Of a stretch of 15,561 bases of DNA, positions 7,696 through 12,377 are shown one piece after another. Under the pieces are notes generated by a model that saw only the letters and a list, made by a program, of their open reading frames with translations, made no database searches and was not told where the DNA came from. Source of the DNA: Acidobacteria bacterium UBA7540 (lineage in GTDB: Bacteria; Acidobacteriota; Terriglobia; UBA7540); contig DLMI01000113.1 of NCBI GenBank assembly GCA_002478145.1, positions 1 to 15,561 of the forward strand, given 5' to 3'. The translations under genes and the position numbers were made by a program. How positions within the stretch are numbered: the stretch's first letter is position 1; every line of letters begins with the position of its first letter.

Positions 7696-7902
7696 GAGCC
7701 TTCAGCCGTCAGCTTTCAGCTAGCAGCAGACTTATTAACAGTGAATAGTGAATTGTGAACTGCAGAGGCAGAGTTCGCGTTGCGCACGGCGGCCCGGCAC
7801 TCTGAACGCTACGCTCCTTCAATTCATAATTTACTATTCACCATTCAGAATTGCCCTGCCCGTTTTTTTCAGGCGCTGAAAGCTGACGGCTGATAGCTGT
7901 CT
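7696..7902. repeat. Nested inverted repeat built of 7-bp units between purH and the VWFA gene
   Basis: Left to right it holds five units like CAGCNNN (7696-7730), three of GTGAATN (7741-7761), a 60-nt centre, four of ATTCANN (7822-7849), a T7 run (7864-7870) and four of GCTGNNN (7875-7902). The outer pair is a perfect 18-bp inverted repeat (7703-7720 with 7875-7892); the inner pair (7741 on, with 7818-7841) is inverted with a few mismatches. The last unit overlaps the stop codon of the minus-strand gene. Given the convergent genes it may serve as a two-way terminator. Confidence 0.8.
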
Positions 7903-9004
7903 AAGACTTCGGAGCGTAATAGCCTTCGCGGGCGACGACGCGGTATTTGACGACTTTCCCCTTCGGGCCGACGATCCGCAAGGGGTTACCCTGGTCATCC
8001 ACCAGGTCAACCTTCAATTTGTGGAACTTCCCGTCCTTCGCAGGGTTGGTGGGAACGAAACCCAAGCCATATTGAAGGCGAAGTTGCCCCGAGATCTGCT
8101 CGAAAATTGACGGCAGTTCGCCTTCGAAGCGAGGAAAGTAAGCCTGACCACCTGAATACTTGGCCATAGTCTCCAGCGCGTTGCGTGCCTGCAAGGCGCC
8201 GATACCCTCTCCACGGGGAGAACGCACCGTCATAAACTCCAGGATACTGACCGGGTAAATCGCAGTGTCAGAGGATTTCACAATCTTCAATATCTCATCG
8301 TAAGTCAGTTTGCTGAACGTATCGAAGCCGGTACAGATGAGGAGGATGGCCTTTCTCCCCTTAATGTCTTTCATGCGGTCCAGCGTGAAGGAAAGAGCAT
8401 CGTACACGCAGATCTCGCTGAAGCCGGGGATTCGCAACGTGTCCAGCGCCCCGCGCACCTGACTGCGGTCTTGTGTGAAATCCGTCAGGATCTCCGGCTT
8501 CAAATCGAAGGAGACCACCGCAGTCCAATCCTTTGGCTGAATGAACTGGAGATAGTTGTAAGAGTATCTCAGGGCAAGATAAAGAAAGGCCCAATACCTA
8601 TTGCTGAATTCAATCACCATGCAAGTGGTCATGGGGGCTTGAGCAGTGCCGAAGTTGGAAACGGTCTGTGGAACGCCATCGTCGAAGAGTCTGAAATTCT
8701 TGCGGGAAAAATTGGAGAGGGGATTACCGTCTTTATCGAGAACCATCACGTCCACGTTCACGAGATTGGTCGTGGTTGACAGGGTGAAAATCTCATTGGG
8801 ATTGATGCGCTCCGGCTTCTTTTCAGTTTCCGGCGGCGGCTGGGTTTTCTTGGGAGCCAGGACGGTCGGGCCAACCTCAGGGTTAGGCCCCGTCGATGGC
8901 TGCTGCTCTCCATTGGATTGGGCGTACCAGTCCGAGGCGGAACTGGCGAACAACAACAGGCCAACCAACAACAGAATCGCTTGTCGTGAACAACGGCTTC
9001 TCAT
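7901..9004 (-). CDS. VWFA-related exported protein with altered metal site
   Basis: A 367-aa protein of the VWFA-related family that is strongly expanded in Acidobacteria. It has an N-terminal signal (about 8-28, AILLLVGLLLFASSASDWYAQ) and a Pro-rich linker (about 36-66). A small beta-rich segment follows (NLVNVDVMVLDKDGNPLSNF...NFRLFDDGVPQTV, 80-116), and then the von Willebrand A fold (about 125-330). It is probably a periplasmic or surface protein-binding module. The metal-site motif, normally DxSxS, reads IEFSN (131-135). The later positions are T177 (DFTQD) and D228 (CTGFD), so the first Asp is Glu and the last Ser is Asn; metal binding may be weakened or lost. The ATG at 9004 has GGTGAT a few bases upstream. 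The partner and biological role are not evident from the neighbours. Confidence 0.88.
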   Translation of the reverse strand: MRSRCSRQAILLLVGLLLFASSASDWYAQSNGEQQPSTGPNPEVGPTVLAPKKTQPPPETEKKPERINPNEIFTLSTTTNLVNVDVMVLDKDGNPLSNFSRKNFRLFDDGVPQTVSNFGTAQAPMTTCMVIEFSNRYWAFLYLALRYSYNYLQFIQPKDWTAVVSFDLKPEILTDFTQDRSQVRGALDTLRIPGFSEICVYDALSFTLDRMKDIKGRKAILLICTGFDTFSKLTYDEILKIVKSSDTAIYPVSILEFMTVRSPRGEGIGALQARNALETMAKYSGGQAYFPRFEGELPSIFEQISGQLRLQYGLGFVPTNPAKDGKFHKLKVDLVDDQGNPLRIVGPKGKVVKYRVVAREGYYAPKS

Positions 9005-9237
9005 TGCGCATCACCCCCCGGTCCGCAGGGACCATCCAACTCTTATGATGCCACTCACCCCCCTCTCGGTCAACCGGAGTGAGAGGCTGGCTCCTCGAAG
9101 AGCGCGGAACCCCAGAAACTACGGCGCGCTGGGAGTTTCGCCAGGACTCGAGTGGGTGGAAAGGGCAAGAAGAATGCGCGGCGCTTGGTGTTGCATGCCC
9201 GGGGTCAAGAGGGTTGCAGCCCAGTACCATTGTACTG

Positions 9238-9266
9238 TTGCAGAAGACATTCAGTTGGGTTATAAC
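9238..9266 (+). promoter_or_regulatory. Candidate distal promoter of the 7TM cassette
   Basis: TTGCAG (9238-9243) and TATAAC (9261-9266) are 17 nt apart; the -10 box matches 5/6 and lies inside the perfect palindrome GGTTATAACC. A transcript from here would carry a leader of about 185 nt that includes the whole hairpin at 9394-9457. Confidence 0.35.
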
Positions 9267-9339
9267 CATAGCGAAAGATGTGAGAGGAGGAGATTAGCGG
9301 ATTCAACCAACTGCTTGAAAAACAGGATGGAGTGACAAA

Positions 9340-9375
9340 ATGTCGGGCGTCCTAGCCTGCTCAGAAATGTATTGA
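9340..9375 (+). CDS. Possible 11-codon leader peptide
   Basis: ATG at 9340 reads MSGVLACSEMY and stops at TGA 9373-9375. It is preceded by a good ribosome site (GGATGGAG, seven bases upstream). It ends 19 bases before the hairpin that covers the ribosome site of the next gene, a layout compatible with a leader ORF coupled to RNA folding. The chance of random occurrence is high for so short a frame. Confidence 0.2.
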   Translation: MSGVLACSEMY

Positions 9376-9400
9376 CTTTTGAGAAATAAGGGCATAGGCT
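9372..9400 (+). promoter_or_regulatory. Candidate proximal promoter of the 7TM cassette
   Basis: TTGACT (9372-9377) and TAGGCT (9395-9400) are 17 nt apart. The -10 box is weak (3/6). It overlaps the left arm of the hairpin 9394-9457, so a transcript starting here could not form the outer stem; this promoter and the hairpin are alternatives unless a distal start is used. Confidence 0.35.
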
Positions 9401-9457
9401 TTCCCACATGCTGGTTCTATATGAGCCGGCAAACGTGTTTCTTTGGGGAGAGCCTAT
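9394..9457 (+). promoter_or_regulatory. Long leader hairpin covering the ribosome site of the 61-aa gene
   Basis: 9394-9405 pairs with 9446-9457 over 12 uninterrupted pairs (one G-U). Within the loop, 9410-9417 pairs with 9423-9430 over 8 pairs (two G-U) around a TATAT loop. The 3' arm contains the Shine-Dalgarno GGGGAG and ends on the base before the ATG at 9458. Folding would hide the ribosome site, so it could act as a translational switch, or at the DNA level as an operator palindrome. Confidence 0.55.
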
Positions 9458-9643
9458 ATGAAGAACCTGGTTTTGACGTTCCTTCTTGCATTGCTGGTGG
9501 TTTTGACAAGCGTCTCCATCCGGCGGATGGTCGCTGGAACTCCGACCCTCGCAGGACAGAAGCCGACGCTGGTTGCCATTGGCGGTGAGCCTGTTCCATG
9601 GCCGCCACCGGCGCCGAAGCCGACGACGAAGCCGTCACAGTAA
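9458..9643 (+). CDS. Small exported or membrane-anchored Pro-rich peptide
   Basis: A 61-aa protein starting at ATG 9458, seven bases after GGGGAG. Residues 3-20 form a hydrophobic helix (LVLTFLLALLVVLTSVSI), followed by RRMVAG. The remainder is a short, Pro-rich tail with VAIGGEPVPWPPPAPKP and no acidic or cysteine cluster. It is either a single-TM anchor or a secretion signal releasing a peptide of about 38 aa. An in-frame TTG at 9443 would add five residues inside the hairpin and is less likely. It is the first gene of a tight rightward cassette with the 7TM gene, 64 bases further on. I recognise no named family; short VAIGG..PVP peptides next to 7TM genes seem familiar from acidobacteria, but I cannot verify this. 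Confidence 0.6.
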   Translation: MKNLVLTFLLALLVVLTSVSIRRMVAGTPTLAGQKPTLVAIGGEPVPWPPPAPKPTTKPSQ

Positions 9644-9659
9644 GTTCCTCCGAGTCGCG

Positions 9660-9708
9660 TGAGCGATCCGGAGGATAGTGGTTTGAAACCGCGCTCTCGG
9701 ATCGCTCA
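9660..9708 (+). promoter_or_regulatory. Hairpin ending on the start codon of the 7TM gene
   Basis: TGAGCGATCCG (9660-9670) pairs perfectly with 9698-9708, the last base being the A of the ATG at 9708. The loop contains GAGGA directly after the 5' arm and an inner small stem around GGTTTGAAACC. No ordinary Shine-Dalgarno stands at 5-10 bases from the ATG, so translation of the 7TM gene may depend on coupling to the upstream peptide gene, whose ribosomes would open this stem. Confidence 0.55.
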
Positions 9709-10442
9709 TGGACAGCGGGATAGTCAGCTACGGATTTCAGTACGGCTGCATATTAATTGAGGCTGGCCTGATTGTTTTTGTGGCTCAGAGCAGCCACCGA
9801 AACCGGTTTGTTAGTGTGTTGTTATACCTTTCCTGCCTGCTCGCCGCCGGTCTAGCACGCTCCTACATCCTGCACAGATTCGGCTTGCACTCGGCGCAAT
9901 ACTGTTACGTTTACTGGACGACAGATTTCCTGCTGGTCATCAGCGCCTTCATCTTGGTGTGCCTCTTTTTCCGACGCGCGTGCTTGCACCAGGAGAAGAT
10001 GTGGCCCTTCGTTCGTTTGTTGCTCGTGTTCATTTTCGTACTGGTCGTGGGCATTTCAGGCCTGATTTTCTCCCGCAATTACAGCCACCTCTTCCTCCAG
10101 TTCATTGTCGAGTTCAATCAGAATCTATACTTTGCTTGCTTGGTTCTAAATACTCTGCTGTACCTCCTGCTGCAACAAATCGATTCTGTTGACGATCAAC
10201 TGGGACTGCTGGTTTGTGGAGTGGGCATCCAGTTTGCTGGTCCGGCGGCAACTTTGGCGCTGATTCACCTCACCACTGGCGAAGGCTTTGCCCAGTCGTT
10301 GGGTTCCCTTGCCATGCGCTTCTGCACTCTCGGAATGCTTTTGGTGTGGACTTATGCGATCGTACCCGTTCGAGGCAGGGCAGTCGTTACCCGGAGTAAG
10401 GCGGCCGTCCTGGCCGAGGTCACTGCGCATTTGAATATCTAA
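9708..10442 (+). CDS. Uncharacterised seven-transmembrane protein
   Basis: A 244-aa integral membrane protein with about seven hydrophobic helices (residues near 8-26, 33-52, 70-87, 101-122, 132-155, 167-190 and 198-222) and a short charged C-terminus (VRGRAVVTRSKAAVLAEVTAHLNI). There is no kinase, cyclase or transporter signature. The layout, with seven helices, small loops and nothing else, resembles the stand-alone sensory membrane modules of bacterial 7TM receptors, so a signal-sensing role with the flanking genes is an inference. ATG 9708 is the first usable start after an in-frame stop. The next gene follows after 16 bases, so they are cotranscribed. Confidence 0.75.
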   Translation: MDSGIVSYGFQYGCILIEAGLIVFVAQSSHRNRFVSVLLYLSCLLAAGLARSYILHRFGLHSAQYCYVYWTTDFLLVISAFILVCLFFRRACLHQEKMWPFVRLLLVFIFVLVVGISGLIFSRNYSHLFLQFIVEFNQNLYFACLVLNTLLYLLLQQIDSVDDQLGLLVCGVGIQFAGPAATLALIHLTTGEGFAQSLGSLAMRFCTLGMLLVWTYAIVPVRGRAVVTRSKAAVLAEVTAHLNI

Positions 10443-10458
10443 ATTTAGGTGAAAGGCA

Positions 10459-10935
10459 ATGATTCTTGCTGCGCTTATCCTGATACTCTCGACGGCGATG
10501 TTCTTCTTCTATTTCCAAGTCACCTGCCAAAAGGTTCTGCGACGGCAGTTTGACCGGGAATACTTTCAATCCATCGTAAACGCGAACCGTTTGGAGTTTC
10601 CGTCCTTGCGAAAGTCGCTGGAGGAATTCGGCGCGCCGGTTGATTATCCCCGGCTGCGCATGATGCTCAAATGCGACTTCCTCGCCCTGACGTACCTCCT
10701 TAAGAATGCCGCGAATGTGAACCAACGTTACTCAAACGAGGAACGGCTCTTGATCCTGTACTTCCGCTGGCAGTTCCTTTCGCTGGCAGTGCGACGTTTA
10801 CTAAAGGTTGGCGAGAAAAAGGCAGTCCTGAGACTGACTTCAGTTCTTCAATACTTCGCTAATGTGGTTGGCCAGCGCGTGAACACAGTGAGGTTTGGGA
10901 ACTTGACGGCAGCCGATTATCTTCTCAACCTCTAA
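10459..10935 (+). CDS. Single-TM protein with helical cytoplasmic domain, unknown function
   Basis: A 158-aa protein with one N-terminal membrane helix (about residues 2-20) and then a soluble, strongly helical, Arg/Leu-rich domain. Features include CQKVLRRQFDREYF (23-36), ANRLEFPSLRKSLEEF (42-57), a DYPRLRMMLKCDFLALTYLLKN block (62-83) and RWQFLSLAVRRLLKVGEKKAVLRL. Basic residues after the helix predict a cytoplasmic domain. I do not recognise a named family. The start ATG follows AGGTGAAAGG, and the gene lies 16 bases after the 7TM gene, suggesting that the product works with it, perhaps as an effector or adaptor. This partner role is inferred from position only. Confidence 0.72.
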   Translation: MILAALILILSTAMFFFYFQVTCQKVLRRQFDREYFQSIVNANRLEFPSLRKSLEEFGAPVDYPRLRMMLKCDFLALTYLLKNAANVNQRYSNEERLLILYFRWQFLSLAVRRLLKVGEKKAVLRLTSVLQYFANVVGQRVNTVRFGNLTAADYLLNL

Positions 10936-10947
10936 TCCAACCCGCCC

Positions 10948-10967
10948 CGCGGCTCCCCTGGGCCGCG
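10948..10967 (+). terminator. Weak terminator-like hairpin after the cassette
   Basis: CGCGGC (10948-10953) and GCCGCG (10962-10967) form a GC-rich stem 12 bases after the stop codon. No T-run follows, so it is not a standard intrinsic terminator. The rest of the spacer to 11130 shows nothing I can name. Confidence 0.3.
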
Positions 10968-11130
10968 CCTTCCTAAGGTGTCGCTGTACCCCTTCACATC
11001 ATGGCAGTGAATCGCTTGGACGCCGGCCGCGCGCAAGACCTGCGGTGGTCCAAGATCGTGGGCGCCCCTGGACCCGCCCCGGAGTTTCCTCGACTCATTA
11101 AGCAAATAAGGCTTCTGCGCTGCGGGGTTG

Positions 11131-11252
11131 GGATGGCAGGTAGTGTCCTAATTCGACTGTAGGGCCGCCCCCCGCCATGGCGGGGCGGCCTGGCCGGTCC
11201 CGCCTTGCGGGACTGGCCCTACATCCCATATTAGGACATCACCGGATGGCAG
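11131..11252. mobile_element. Small MITE with 14-bp inverted ends and 8-9 bp target duplication
   Basis: The element 11139-11243 begins GGTAGTGTCCTAAT and ends with the inverted form at 11230-11243 (12 of 14 bases match). The same 9-bp word GGATGGCAG stands on both sides (11131-11139 and 11244-11252), as a target duplication would. A second inverted pair, TGTAGGGCC, lies inside the ends. The interior is two adjacent GC-rich hairpins (about 11163-11190 and 11192-11218), the second sharing its core with the hairpin at 60-109. It is about 105 bp long and non-coding, so it would depend on a transposase elsewhere. Confidence 0.78.
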
Positions 11253-11281
11253 TTGACCTGGACCTTTATTAGGTGTATGAA
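11253..11281 (+). promoter_or_regulatory. Candidate promoter for the 77-aa gene
   Basis: TTGACC (11253-11258) and TATGAA (11276-11281) have a 17-nt spacer. The -35 box starts on the base right after the target duplication of the MITE, about 80 bases upstream of the start at 11335. Confidence 0.45.
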
Positions 11282-11334
11282 GCAGACAGGTGAAGTGTTT
11301 GGCCCCATCGTTTGAAAGGCCAGGTGCGACTGCG

Positions 11335-11568
11335 ATGAAGACGGTTTTGCGGGTGGCAATTCTGGTGTTGTGCGCTTTGACGGGACTTGCAGTGACCGGT
11401 CACGGCATAGCGGAAGCGGCGTTGGTTCACGCGCCTGGCCATGAAGACATCATGCGCCATCTCCTCGAGGGAAGCATCTCCATCGCCGGTGGGGCCTGCG
11501 TGGTTGCGGTTGCCATTGCCCAACTCGAGTGCTTACGCACCCACCGCAAGAGCGGCGACATCCTGTAA
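11335..11568 (+). CDS. Small two-TM membrane protein, unknown
   Basis: A 77-aa protein with two hydrophobic segments (about residues 4-22, VLRVAILVLCALTGLAVTG, and 47-63, SISIAGGACVVAVAIAQ). A short His-rich loop joins them (HAPGHEDIMRHLLEG), and the tail is basic (RTHRKSGDIL). The histidines in the loop (five from H23 to H42) could bind metal, but this is speculative. I prefer ATG 11335, with AGGTG eight bases upstream; an in-frame GTG at 11290 would put a non-hydrophobic extension in front. It converges on the DUF71 gene with 36 bases between stops. No family is recognised. Confidence 0.55.
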   Translation: MKTVLRVAILVLCALTGLAVTGHGIAEAALVHAPGHEDIMRHLLEGSISIAGGACVVAVAIAQLECLRTHRKSGDIL

Positions 11569-11604
11569 AGGAAGGACCTCGCTCTCCAACTTATGATTTC
11601 GGGT

Positions 11605-12291
11605 TTAAGCAGGCAGCAATTCACTAAACCAGAAAGCGTCACGCCGCACGGTTTCCCCCAGCTTGAACTTAATCCTCTGGGGGAAGATCGGACCGTCGAA
11701 CACGAAGGAATGAAACTCCCCGTTTTCTCCGCAGGGATCAACGCCGGCGGGCAGGCGTTGCAGGAACTCGGGATCGAGCATCTTCCCGGCAAAGCTCTCA
11801 TCCAGGTGTCGCGAATCGGCACAAACAACGACCGCTTTGAACCCCAGTTCAACGAAAGAGCGGACGAGCTCGGCAGAGTCCTTTTTCCAAATCGGGAATA
11901 TCCCTCTCATCCCGAGTTGCCCAAGATTCTTCTCTCTGTATCGTCTGAGGTCCTCGAGAAAGATGTCCCCAAAGGCCACCGAAACCACGCCCTCACGGCG
12001 GTACCGTTCCAGGACCGCCCGCATCCTGGCTTCGTATTCTCCGTTGGTCGCGTCCTTGGGAATATAAATCTCCTCGAGGGGCAAGCCGATGGCTTCTGCC
12101 TGGCGCTCCAGCAACTCCCTGCGGACCCCGTGCATGCAGACCCTGTCGTAGCCTTCCGTGACGGTACTCAGCAGGGCGGCGACTGAATACTCCCCCCTCT
12201 GTTGAATCTCGTAGAGCGCTCGCGCACTGTCTTTCCCACCGCTCCATGACATGAGAATGTGCTCCGGTAGTTTTCTAACTCCAGTTTGCAT
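11605..12291 (-). CDS. DUF71/COG2102 PP-loop ATP pyrophosphatase, B12-salvage subgroup
   Basis: A 228-aa member of the adenine nucleotide alpha-hydrolase superfamily, related to eukaryotic and archaeal Dph6 (diphthine-ammonia ligase). The PP-loop SWSGGKDS is at residues 15-22, followed by helix ARALYEIQ. The C-terminal motif GENGEFHSF (about 189-197) is the bacterial form of the family's conserved GE-GE patch. Bacteria lack diphthamide, and published comparative genomics proposed that a bacterial DUF71 subgroup acts in cobalamin salvage. Here the gene lies 86 bases downstream of a riboswitch-controlled BtuB-like receptor on the same strand, matching that proposal. An amidation or ligation reaction with ATP cleavage to AMP is inferred; the substrate is unknown. 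ATG 12291 has GAGGTG four bases upstream. Confidence 0.85.
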   Translation of the reverse strand: MQTGVRKLPEHILMSWSGGKDSARALYEIQQRGEYSVAALLSTVTEGYDRVCMHGVRRELLERQAEAIGLPLEEIYIPKDATNGEYEARMRAVLERYRREGVVSVAFGDIFLEDLRRYREKNLGQLGMRGIFPIWKKDSAELVRSFVELGFKAVVVCADSRHLDESFAGKMLDPEFLQRLPAGVDPCGENGEFHSFVFDGPIFPQRIKFKLGETVRRDAFWFSELLPA

Positions 12292-12310
12292 GATTCACCT
12301 CAACGAATCA
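12291..12310 (-). promoter_or_regulatory. Small hairpin presenting the ribosome site of the DUF71 gene
   Basis: On the minus strand TGATTC and GAATCA form a six-pair stem with an eight-base loop containing GAGG. The 3' arm ends on the A of the ATG, the same geometry as at 9660-9708. The stem is short and may be coincidence. Confidence 0.3.
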
Positions 12311-12377
12311 GTTCTGTTACGGCGGGGAAGAGCAGGCTCAGTTGGTTTGCTGCTGATTCCTGTGCCGCCGCGGCGCG

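Larger units (their letters stand above)
9005..9393. other. Divergent intergenic region upstream of the 7TM cassette
   Basis: No full-length gene is evident between the VWFA start and the cassette; open frames here are shadows or lack support. It holds two candidate rightward promoters, the palindrome GGTTATAACC (9258-9267) and a possible 11-codon ORF at 9340. I saw no clear leftward promoter for the VWFA gene. Confidence 0.5.

Noticed and set aside
8646..9335. 229-aa plus-strand frame
   Set aside because: First half is antisense to the VWFA gene; the rest has no domain, signal or ribosome site.
10936..11130. tRNA or small RNA gene
   Set aside because: I found no cloverleaf or conserved T-loop and no promoter/terminator pair; nothing could be supported.
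11593..12186. 197-aa plus-strand frame
   Set aside because: Antisense shadow of the DUF71 gene.
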